Assembly: GCF_010093225.1 (NCBI RefSeq)
Contig: NZ_PDWM01000006.1
Coordinates: forward strand, 27,094 to 91,093
Origin: Pseudoxanthomonas koreensis
GTDB taxonomy: Bacteria > Pseudomonadota > Gammaproteobacteria > Xanthomonadales > Xanthomonadaceae
DNA: 64,000 nt
Reading direction: 5' to 3'
Positions 50,135 through 56,949 of the stretch are shown here, in pieces. The notes beneath the pieces were generated by a model that was not told the DNA's origin, searched no databases, and saw only the letters and a list, made by a program, of their open reading frames with translations. A program made the position numbers and the translations under genes. Positions within the stretch are counted from its first letter, which is position 1, and every line of letters starts with the position of its first letter.

Positions 50135-51399
50135 CCGGGCGGCTGGAGGTGGAGCTGTTCGGGCAGTCGGCGGGGACGCTGGAGATTTCCGGGCCCTTGC
50201 GCAGCCCGGAGGACTGGGTCTTCACCTATCACCAGGCCTACGTCCGCGCCGGAGCGCCCGCGCTCTCAGTGACGATGCCCGTACGCGAGGCGGCCTGGAC
50301 CGGTGCGGTGGCGCGCAACTGGTTCTGCAACCTGTTGCCCGAAGGCGCGGTGCGGCAGGCCATCGTGCAGCGGCTGCGGATTCCCCACGATGATGATTTC
50401 GACCTGCTGGCCGCCATTGGCGGCGAGTGCGCCGGCGCGGTCAGCCTGCGCGTGCCGGAGGCGCCGGCGGACGCGGCCGACACGGCGGACGCGGACCAGA
50501 CCGATCTGGAAGCGGTCCTGTTCCTGCAGGGCGAGGATGGCGGCGAAGGCAGCTGGGCGCTGGCAGGCACGCCGATGCGGCTGTCGCTGGCCGGCGCACA
50601 GGACAAGCTTGCGGTGGTGGCCGAGGCCGACGGCCGCCTGCGCCTGCCGCACCGCGGCGAACCCAGCACCCACATCCTGAAACCCGATAGCCACCGCTTC
50701 CGTGGGCTGCGCGATGCCGAGGCGCTGGGGCTGGCGCTGGCCCGCAACGTCGGCCTGGACGTTGCGTCGGCGCGGCTGGTCGAAGTGCTGGACCGGCCCG
50801 CCCTGCTGGTCGAACGCTACGACCGCGTCCGTGCGCCGGACGGCACGGTGCAGCGCCTGCACCAGGAGGATTTCTGCCAGGCGCTGGGCTATCCGGATGG
50901 ACTCAAATACGAGGCTGGCGGTGGCCCCGGCCTGGCCGCGTGTTCGGCGCTGGTGCGCAAGCTCGCTCTGGGCCCCGCGGCGGTACAGGGCCTGCTGGAC
51001 TGGGTGGTGTTCAACGCGCTGATCGGCAACGCCGATGCCCACGCCAAGAACCTGTCCCTGCTGTGCGACCGCGACGGACGGCGCCGGCTGGCACCGCTGT
51101 ACGACCTGGTGCCGACGGTCTACCTCCCGGAGTCGCTGGTGGACCGTACGCCCGCCCTGCGCATCGGCCAGGCCGCGCGTATCGACCAGGTGGGTGCGGA
51201 CGACTGGACGGCCTTCGCCACGGCCGCCGGCTACCGCAAGCCCTACGTGCTTGAGCGGGTGCGGTCGTTAGCCGACGCAATCGATGGCTGCCTGGCGGAG
51301 GTGGGCGCCGGGATCGTGGAGCAGGGTGGCGATCCGGAGCTCGTTGAGCGCGTGATGGCCGCTGTTGCCAACAATATCCGGACAACGGGGCATCGATGA
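50131..51399 (+). CDS. hipA: HipA-family serine/threonine kinase toxin
   Basis: A 422-residue HipA: N-terminal subdomain (LEVELFGQSAGTL, NWFCNLLPEG), the activation/Gly-rich loop region SLAGAQDKLAV, nucleotide-binding STHILKPD, and the catalytic/metal motif NALIGNADAHAKNLSLL followed by LAPLYDLVPT. E. coli HipA phosphorylates glutamyl-tRNA synthetase and induces dormancy; the target here is inferred from family only. It forms a standard module with hipB inside the EPS locus. Confidence 0.92.
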   Translation: MTGRLEVELFGQSAGTLEISGPLRSPEDWVFTYHQAYVRAGAPALSVTMPVREAAWTGAVARNWFCNLLPEGAVRQAIVQRLRIPHDDDFDLLAAIGGECAGAVSLRVPEAPADAADTADADQTDLEAVLFLQGEDGGEGSWALAGTPMRLSLAGAQDKLAVVAEADGRLRLPHRGEPSTHILKPDSHRFRGLRDAEALGLALARNVGLDVASARLVEVLDRPALLVERYDRVRAPDGTVQRLHQEDFCQALGYPDGLKYEAGGGPGLAACSALVRKLALGPAAVQGLLDWVVFNALIGNADAHAKNLSLLCDRDGRRRLAPLYDLVPTVYLPESLVDRTPALRIGQAARIDQVGADDWTAFATAAGYRKPYVLERVRSLADAIDGCLAEVGAGIVEQGGDPELVERVMAAVANNIRTTGHR

Positions 51400-51433
51400 G
51401 GCACGGAGACATGGGACCCAGGGGCGCCAGGAC

Positions 51434-53353
51434 ATGTGCGGGCTGACCGGCTTCTGGCAGCCCGGGGCGCAGGCCGATGCGCTGGCACCGGTGGCGCGGG
51501 CGATGGCCGCGCGCATCGCCCACCGCGGCCCGGACGACGACGGGGTGTGGGCCGATGCCGAGGCTGGCATCGCCCTGGCCCATCGGCGCCTGTCGATCCT
51601 GGATCTCTCGCCGGCCGGGCACCAGCCGATGCCTTCGGCCAGCGGGCGCTGGGTGATCGCCTTCAATGGCGAGATCTACAACCACCAGGATCTGCGCGCC
51701 GAACTCGAGCGCGCCGGCGCGGCGCCGGCCTGGCGCGGCCATTCCGATACCGAGACCCTGCTGGCCGGCATCGAGGCCTGGGGCGTGGACGCCACCCTCA
51801 AGCGCTGCACCGGCATGTTCGCCTTCGCCGCCTGGGACCGGGCCGAACGCCGCCTGTGGCTGGCCCGCGACCGCATCGGCGAGAAGCCGCTGTACTACGG
51901 CTGGCAGGGCGACACCTTCCTGTTCGGCTCGGAGTTGAAGGCGCTGCGCGCGCATCCGGCGTTCACCGGCGGCGTGGACCGCGGTGCGTTGGCCCTGCTG
52001 CTGCGGCACAACTACATCCCGGCGCCGCACTCCATCCATCCGGGCATCGCCAAGCTGCCGCCGGGCACCTGGCTGGCGCTTTCAGCCGGCCAGCGCGACG
52101 CGGCACCGGTGGCGTACTGGTCGCTGGGCGAGGTGGCCGAGCGCGGCATGGCCTCGCCGTTCGCCGGCGGCGATGACGAGGCGGTGGCGCAGCTGGAGCA
52201 ACTGCTGGGCGATGCGGTGCGCGGGCAGATGGTGGCCGATGTGCCGCTGGGCGCGCTGCTGTCCGGCGGCATCGATTCCACGCTGATCACCGCCTTGATG
52301 CAGGCCCGCAGCGCGCGACCGGTGCGCACTTTCACCATCGGGTTCGAAGAGGGCGCCTACGACGAGGCCGCGCATGCGCGCGCGGTGGCCGCGCACCTGG
52401 GCACCGAGCACACCGAACTGCGGCTTTCGGCCGACGACGCGCTGGGGCTGATCCCGGCGTTGCCGTCGATGTACGACGAGCCGTTCGCCGACTCCTCGCA
52501 GCTGCCCACCCACCTGGTGATGAAGCTGGCGCGGCAGCACGTGACTGTGGCCCTGTCGGGCGATGCGGGCGATGAGTTCTTTGGCGGGTACAACCGCTAT
52601 TTCCTCGGGCCGCAACTGTGGCGCAAGGTGGGCTGGCTGCCCGCACCGGTGCGCAATGCGCTGTTCCGCTCGGCGCCTGCCTTGCCATCCGGCCTCGCGG
52701 CGCGCCTGGGCGCCGCACAGGCGCACGACAAGTTGCACAAGCTGGCGCGGGTGTTCTCCGGGCGCTCGATCCGCAACCTGGACGACCTGTATTGCGGGCT
52801 GGTCTCCGAATGGCTCGATCCCGCCGGCATGGTCGTGGATGGCCACCTGCCCCCCAACCTGCTCGACGACCGCACCCGCTGGCCGCAGCTTTCCAACCCG
52901 GTGGCGCGGATGATGGCCCTCGACGGCCTCACCTACCTGCCCGACGACATCCTGGTGAAGGTGGACCGCGCCTCGATGGCGGTGTCGCTGGAAACCCGCG
53001 CCCCGTTCCTGGACCACGCGGTCATGGAGTTCGCCTGGTCCCTGCCGATGCACATGAAGCTGCGCGACGGCCGCGGCAAGTGGATCCTGCGCCAGCTGCT
53101 GGACCGGCACGTGCCGCGCGCGCTGGTGGAGCGGCCGAAGATGGGCTTCGGCATCCCTCTGGACGACTGGCTGCGCGGCCCGCTGCGCGACTGGGCCGAA
53201 GCGCTGCTGGACGAATCGCGCCTGCGCCGCGAGGGTTACCTGGATCCGCGGCCGGTGCGCGCGGCGTGGCACCGCCACCTGTGCGGCGAGGCCAGCTTCG
53301 GCTACCGGCTGTGGTCGGTGCTGATGTTCCAGGCGTGGCTGGAGCAGGGCTGA
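51434..53353 (+). CDS. asnB: Asparagine synthase (glutamine-hydrolysing) AsnB-like
   Basis: A 639-residue enzyme. Class II glutaminase domain with the nucleophile Cys2 (MCGLTGF), RGPDDDG and FNGEIYN, followed by an ATP-pyrophosphatase synthetase domain with LLSGGIDST (about 274-283) and VALSGDAGDEFFGGYNRY. The start is fixed by the need for N-terminal Cys. Copies in polysaccharide loci are thought to amidate uronic-acid sugars or simply supply asparagine. It retains both active sites, unlike the lasso cyclase encoded at 56950. Confidence 0.92.
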   Translation: MCGLTGFWQPGAQADALAPVARAMAARIAHRGPDDDGVWADAEAGIALAHRRLSILDLSPAGHQPMPSASGRWVIAFNGEIYNHQDLRAELERAGAAPAWRGHSDTETLLAGIEAWGVDATLKRCTGMFAFAAWDRAERRLWLARDRIGEKPLYYGWQGDTFLFGSELKALRAHPAFTGGVDRGALALLLRHNYIPAPHSIHPGIAKLPPGTWLALSAGQRDAAPVAYWSLGEVAERGMASPFAGGDDEAVAQLEQLLGDAVRGQMVADVPLGALLSGGIDSTLITALMQARSARPVRTFTIGFEEGAYDEAAHARAVAAHLGTEHTELRLSADDALGLIPALPSMYDEPFADSSQLPTHLVMKLARQHVTVALSGDAGDEFFGGYNRYFLGPQLWRKVGWLPAPVRNALFRSAPALPSGLAARLGAAQAHDKLHKLARVFSGRSIRNLDDLYCGLVSEWLDPAGMVVDGHLPPNLLDDRTRWPQLSNPVARMMALDGLTYLPDDILVKVDRASMAVSLETRAPFLDHAVMEFAWSLPMHMKLRDGRGKWILRQLLDRHVPRALVERPKMGFGIPLDDWLRGPLRDWAEALLDESRLRREGYLDPRPVRAAWHRHLCGEASFGYRLWSVLMFQAWLEQG

Positions 53354-53396
53354 GCCCGCGGGTATCGAGTGGCGGGTTCCTGCAGAAAGGATGGAT

Positions 53397-53432
53397 TATT
53401 GCATGTTAGCAATATATTGCTAACATGCAATA
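53397..53432. promoter_or_regulatory. 36-bp perfect palindrome at the start of the TumE/TumA module
   Basis: The 18-base half (53397-53414, beginning TATTGCATGTTAGCAATA) is repeated exactly in inverse at 53415-53432. It is AT-rich in a GC-rich setting and ends three bases before the toxin ATG, leaving no room for a ribosome binding site between. It is probably the operator for the module; a transcript starting inside it would be nearly leaderless. Confidence 0.75.
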
Positions 53433-53435
53433 CAA

Positions 53436-53720
53436 ATGAGCGCCCGCGCCCTCATCCAGGTCAAGGAAGTCCACGATGACGGCACCATCGTCCAGATGGT
53501 GGTCTGGGCGTTGCCGGAACCCGTACCGCCTTGCCTGCATCGATACAAGTACAGACTCTTTTACGGAACGGCGGGCGCATGTCGGATCCGGTACGACAAC
53601 GAGCGGGGCAAGGGAGACCACCGGCACCTCGGCGAAATGGAAGCGCCGTATGACTTCACGACGCTGGAGCGGTTGCTTGCCGACTTCCAGCATGATGTTG
53701 AGCACTGGAGTGCACCATGA
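53436..53720 (+). CDS. TumE-family toxin-like protein (DUF6516)
   Basis: A 94-residue protein: VHDDGTIVQMVVWALPEPVPPCLHRYKYRLFYG, ...RIRYDNERGKGDHRHLGE..., and a C-terminal helix (TLERLLADFQHDVEH). The conserved RYDNERGKGDHRH patch is typical of the TumE toxin family, paired with an HVO_A0114-type DNA-binding antitoxin. Mode of action is not established here. The stop overlaps the antitoxin ATG. Confidence 0.75.
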   Translation: MSARALIQVKEVHDDGTIVQMVVWALPEPVPPCLHRYKYRLFYGTAGACRIRYDNERGKGDHRHLGEMEAPYDFTTLERLLADFQHDVEHWSAP

Positions 53721-54070
53721 AAGCGATCATCGATCTTGCGCCCCGCGGTTCGGCCTTCACCACGGCCGCTGCCCAGTTGCGTGTTACCGAATACGGTGCA
53801 AGCACGGATTTCCGGCTGCATTTCGAGTCGGCCCGTTCGCTGTTCTCCGCGCTGACACCGGCCCGCATCGAGCTTCTGGATACCTTGCGCAAGGCCGGGC
53901 CCTGCAGTGTGTATGCGTTGGCAGGGGCGGCGCAGCGCAACTACTCCAACGTGCATGGCGATGTCGCTGCGCTGGAGGAACTGGGGTTGGTGGCACGCAC
54001 CGAACAGGGCACCGTGTACGTGCCGTTCGAGTCCGTCGAAATCCACTTGGCCCTGGCTGACGCGGCATGA
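53717..54070 (+). CDS. TumA-like antitoxin / HVO_A0114-family DNA-binding protein
   Basis: A 117-residue protein with a winged helix in its second half (LTPARIELLDTLRKAGPCSVYALAGAAQRNYSNVHGDVAALEELGLV). This matches HVO_A0114-type DNA-binding proteins that partner TumE. It is likely to bind the 36-bp palindrome upstream of the module and to neutralise the toxin. ATGA-coupled to the toxin gene. Confidence 0.75.
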   Translation: MKAIIDLAPRGSAFTTAAAQLRVTEYGASTDFRLHFESARSLFSALTPARIELLDTLRKAGPCSVYALAGAAQRNYSNVHGDVAALEELGLVARTEQGTVYVPFESVEIHLALADAA

Positions 54071-54116
54071 GGGAGGGGTTGCTCCGCGCGCGGCAACGGG
54101 CACGTCCGGCACTCAT

Positions 54117-54209
54117 GCAGCAGAAGCTGCGCCTTCTGGCGCGTCATCTGGCGACAGCTGCCGGGTGCCTGGGATGAAGCCCTCCATCTTCGCCAATTGT
54201 TTCTCATAG
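54117..54209 (+). pseudogene. Remnant copy of the AbiEii 3' end and glycosyltransferase 5' end
   Basis: 54117-54179 aligns without gaps to 55392-55454, 53 of 63 bases identical. In the matching frame both encode QQKLRLLAR-x-L-xx-AAG-x-L-x-stop, the last 20 or so residues of the AbiEii-like protein. The match continues into ATGAAG and encodes MKPSIFANCFS-stop, a short version of the glycosyltransferase start MKIVLFANTD. The fragment is what remains of an older AbiEii/glycosyltransferase junction, now separated by an inserted XRE/AbiEii module. Confidence 0.75.
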
Positions 54210-54245
54210 TTGACATTTCAATCTATATGTCTAGCATGAGAAACA
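54198..54245. promoter_or_regulatory. Inverted-repeat operator/promoter of the XRE/AbiEii module
   Basis: TGTTTCTCAT (54198-54207) and ATGAGAAACA (54236-54245) are perfect inverted 10-mers 28 bases apart. Between them lie TTGACA (54210-54215) and a weak -10 TAGCAT (54232-54237). The arrangement places the promoter between two operator arms, as expected for autoregulation by the XRE protein encoded 18 bases downstream. Confidence 0.65.
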
Positions 54246-54263
54246 GTTTGTGGATCAACCCGT

Positions 54264-54734
54264 ATGCCGGCCATCGATATCACCGCAGATGCCAAGGAGC
54301 TGGGGCGCGCCCTGCGTGCCCGCCGCAAGGCGCTGGGCATCTCCATGGTGGCCGCGGCGGAAGCAGCGGGGATTTCGCGGATCACCTGGCATCGCCTGGA
54401 GAAGGGCGAACCCACGGTCGCACTGGGATCGCTCCTGGCCGCGGCACGCGTGCTCGGCATCGGGCTGTACACCACAGACGCCGGCACGACGCCTGCGCAG
54501 GCGCAGGCGCCCGAGGCGTCGCTGCCTTTGCGCATCCGGCCTGCGGATCATCCGCAGCTGGGGCGCCTGGCCTGGCAGATGGATGCGGACGCGACCACGC
54601 TGGCACCTCGTGAGGCGTTCGGCCTGTACCAGCGGAACTGGCGGCATGTGGACGTGGCTGCACTGCAGCCTGGCGAGCTGTCGCTGATCCATGCACTGCG
54701 CGAAACCTTCGGCGGGGACTGGCCCGGTGTTTGA
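54264..54734 (+). CDS. XRE-family regulator, probable antitoxin
   Basis: A 156-residue protein with an N-terminal helix-turn-helix (LGRALRARRKALGISMVAAAEAAGISRITWHRLEKGEPTVALGSLLAAARVLGI). The C-terminal half (PLRIRPADHPQLGRLAWQMDADATTL...ETFGGDWPG) is not recognised but is typical of antitoxins paired with AbiEii-type toxins. Its last eight bases overlap the toxin start. Confidence 0.8.
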   Translation: MPAIDITADAKELGRALRARRKALGISMVAAAEAAGISRITWHRLEKGEPTVALGSLLAAARVLGIGLYTTDAGTTPAQAQAPEASLPLRIRPADHPQLGRLAWQMDADATTLAPREAFGLYQRNWRHVDVAALQPGELSLIHALRETFGGDWPGV

Positions 54735-55452
54735 GCGTGCGCACCATCGTCGCGTCGCGTGGGTGCTGGAACACCTGGATGCGGAACTCCTGCGCTCCCT
54801 CCACTGCTGGTTTGGCGGAAGTACCGCCATCGCGCTGCGCTGTGGTGAGTTCCGGGAGTCGGTGGGCGTCGATTTCCTGGTGTCCGAACAGGCCGGCTAT
54901 CGCGAATTGCGCCAGCGCATGCGCGGCACACGAAATCTTCTTCCCCTGGCACGGCCCGGCGCTCCTCCGATTGCGTTGGAGAACGAAGCGCGTGTGGACC
55001 AGTACGGGATTCACGCGTTCGTGCTGGTGGACGGCATGCCAATCAAGTTCGAGATCATCAGCGAGGGCCGCATCTCCCTCGACACGCCTTCGAATACCGA
55101 TGTGACCTGTGGTGTCGCGACGCTGACATCGACCGACCTGGCGGCCAGCAAGCTGCTGGCGAACTCGGACCGGTGGTCGAATGACAGCGTGTTCGCGCGC
55201 GACGCCATCGACCTGGCCATGCTGGACCTGCCGCCCAGGCGCCTGGCGCCCGCGCTGGAAAAGGCCGTTTCGGCGTACGGCCCGGCCGTGGTGGATGACA
55301 TGCACGCGGCGCTGCGGCGACTGCGTGAGCACCCCGAGTGGCTGCGACGCTGCCTGGAGGCGCTGTCCATCCACCTGCCGCCGGCATCGGTGCAGCAGAA
55401 GCTGCGCCTGCTGGCGCGACGGCTGACAAATGCTGCCGGGCGCCTGGCATGA
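54727..55452 (+). CDS. AbiEii-like nucleotidyltransferase toxin
   Basis: About 241 residues. It has a pol-beta-type nucleotidyltransferase core: CWFGGSTAIALRCGEFRESVGVDFLVSE (GGS at about 30-32 and the acidic residue near 49), then LVDGMPIKFEIISEGR and TDLAASKLLANSDRW. AbiEii/MenT toxins transfer nucleotides to tRNA or a similar acceptor. One of the usual two aspartates of the G-S-x-x-D-x-D signature appears to be Gly here (VGVD). The GTG at 54727 overlaps the XRE gene. The stop overlaps the following glycosyltransferase ATG. Confidence 0.78.
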   Translation: MFERAHHRRVAWVLEHLDAELLRSLHCWFGGSTAIALRCGEFRESVGVDFLVSEQAGYRELRQRMRGTRNLLPLARPGAPPIALENEARVDQYGIHAFVLVDGMPIKFEIISEGRISLDTPSNTDVTCGVATLTSTDLAASKLLANSDRWSNDSVFARDAIDLAMLDLPPRRLAPALEKAVSAYGPAVVDDMHAALRRLREHPEWLRRCLEALSIHLPPASVQQKLRLLARRLTNAAGRLA

Positions 55453-56618
55453 AGATCGTCCTGTTCGCCAACACCGACTGGTACCTGTGGAACTTCCGCC
55501 GCTCGCTGGCGCTGGCGGCGCGCGATGCCGGCTACGACGTGCTGCTGCTGTCGCCCCCGGGCGAATACGGCGCGAAGCTGCGCGGGCTGGGCCTGCGCTG
55601 GGAAGCGGTGCCGATGGACCGGCGCAGCCTCAACCCGCTGCGCGAGGCGGCTGTGCTGGCGCACCTGTGGCGGCTGTTCCGGCACGAGCGACCGGACCTG
55701 GTGCACGGCTTCACCATCAAGTGCGCGGTGTACGGCTCGCTGGCCGCGCGCCTGGCCGGCGTGCCAGCGCGGGTCAACGCAGTGACCGGGATGGGTTACG
55801 TGTTTACCAGCGAGGACGCGAAGGCGCGTGCGCTGCGGCCACTGGTGCGCACGTTGATGCGCGCCGCGCTCGATGGCCGCGATGTGCGCCTGATCCTGCA
55901 GAACCCGGACGACGTTGCCGTGTTCGAGCGCGCGCGCCTGGTCGCGCCGGAGCACATCCGCCTGATCCCCGGCTCCGGCGTGGACTGCGCACGCTTCGCC
56001 CCGAAAAGGGGCCAGGGAGATTTTCCGATTGAAACAGGAATTCCCCCTGGCCCCTTTAGTGCTGGCCCCTTCAGGGTGCTGCTGCCGGCGCGGCTGCTGT
56101 GGGACAAGGGCGTGGCCGAGTTCGTCGAGGCGGCACGCCAGCTGCACGGCGAAGGGCGCGCGATCGAATTCCTGCTCGCCGGCGACCCGGACCCGGGCAA
56201 TCCGGCTGCGGTACCCGAAGCCACCGTACGCGGCTGGGTGGAACAGGGCGTGGTCCGCTGGCTGGGCCACGTGGATGACATGCCGGCGCTGTTCGATTCG
56301 GTGGACGTGGTGGCCCTGCCCAGTTACCGCGAAGGCCTGCCCAAGGGGCTGATCGAAGCCGGTGCGAGCGGCAAGGCGCTGGTGACGACCGACGTCCCGG
56401 GCTGCCGCGAGGTGGTGAGCGATGGCGTGGACGGCCTGCTCGTGCCGGTGCGCGATGCCGCCGCACTGGCCGCCGCCATCGCACGGCTGCACGACGACCC
56501 GGCGCTGGGCCGCCGGCTGGGTGATGCCGCACGCGAACGCGCGCTGGCGGAGTTCGACGAGCGGATCGTGATCGAACGTACGCTGGCGGTGTACCGGGAG
56601 TTGCCGATCGGCCGCTGA
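55449..56618 (+). CDS. Glycosyltransferase family 4 with an in-frame palindromic insertion
   Basis: A 389-residue GT-B enzyme: IVLFANTDWYLWNFRRSLALAARDAGYDV, DLVHGFTIKCAVYGSLAARLAG, VNAVTGMGYVF, IPGSGVDCARFAP, RVLLPARLLWDKGVAEFVEAA, and the signature ALPSYREGLPKGLIEAGASGKALVTTDVPGCREV. It resembles GT4 enzymes acting on undecaprenyl-linked oligosaccharides. About 20 residues (near 186-207, KRGQGDFPIE...GPFSAGPF) interrupt the linker between the two domains and derive from a 53-bp palindrome. It is ATGA-coupled to the AbiEii gene, which has been inserted between it and the rest of the locus. Confidence 0.9.
   Translation: MKIVLFANTDWYLWNFRRSLALAARDAGYDVLLLSPPGEYGAKLRGLGLRWEAVPMDRRSLNPLREAAVLAHLWRLFRHERPDLVHGFTIKCAVYGSLAARLAGVPARVNAVTGMGYVFTSEDAKARALRPLVRTLMRAALDGRDVRLILQNPDDVAVFERARLVAPEHIRLIPGSGVDCARFAPKRGQGDFPIETGIPPGPFSAGPFRVLLPARLLWDKGVAEFVEAARQLHGEGRAIEFLLAGDPDPGNPAAVPEATVRGWVEQGVVRWLGHVDDMPALFDSVDVVALPSYREGLPKGLIEAGASGKALVTTDVPGCREVVSDGVDGLLVPVRDAAALAAAIARLHDDPALGRRLGDAARERALAEFDERIVIERTLAVYRELPIGR
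56005..56057. repeat. 53-bp palindromic element inserted within a glycosyltransferase gene
   Basis: Perfect 13-base arms AAAGGGGCCAGGG (56005-56017) and CCCTGGCCCCTTT (56045-56057) enclose a 27-base loop of lower GC. The element lies in frame inside the coding sequence, at the junction between the two domains, and GGCCCC is repeated again just after it (56064-56069). It behaves like REP-type intragenic palindromes that tolerate translation. Confidence 0.7.
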
Positions 56619-56740
56619 CCTATTGCGCCGTCCTCTGCAGGCGCAGTTTGCACCTACTGTTCCAAGGTCAGTGCGCAGCTCTTAGCCTGCACACGGGGAG
56701 GTACCCGTGGCGGCTGATAAGGGACCCGCTTCGGTCTTAG

Positions 56741-56923
56741 CTACGGCCTGTAATTTCTGCAGCCCCCGATATTTGGGAAGATATAACACCAGAAGCCACC
56801 ATCCTGGTTGATCTCCCTAGTCGCGCCGGTGCCGCTTGCAGTCAAGTCGGAAACATTGCCGAAAGCGGCCAAATGTGGCGCATGCCATGCGCGCAGTTCC
56901 GAAATCCCATCTTCGGCCTGCAT
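56741..56923 (-). CDS. Lasso-peptide precursor
   Basis: A 60-residue precursor if it starts at ATG 56923; an upstream ATG at 56989 would add 22 residues and overlap the cyclase. The leader has the RRE-recognised pattern W-x2-P-x-L-x3-G-x5-T (WHAPHLAAFGNVSDLT), with Thr at the penultimate leader position. Cleavage after LTA gives a 31-residue core starting SGTGATRE, where Ser1 could form a macrolactam with Glu8 (eight-residue ring). Ser1 has precedent in streptomonomicin. The tail is FWCYIFPNIGGCRNYRP with Cys17 and Cys26, able to form a disulfide, and the last residue is Pro. A 31-residue core is long for the class. It is the last gene of the leftward kinase-cyclase-precursor operon. Confidence 0.72.
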   Translation of the reverse strand: MQAEDGISELRAWHAPHLAAFGNVSDLTASGTGATREINQDGGFWCYIFPNIGGCRNYRP

Positions 56924-56949
56924 CTGGAATGACTCTTCTACGGTCCCGA

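Noticed and set aside
51434-53353. AsnB-like gene as a possible second lasso cyclase
   Set aside because: It keeps the glutaminase Cys2 and has ordinary AsnB motifs, and it lies among EPS genes away from the precursor, B1 and B2 genes.
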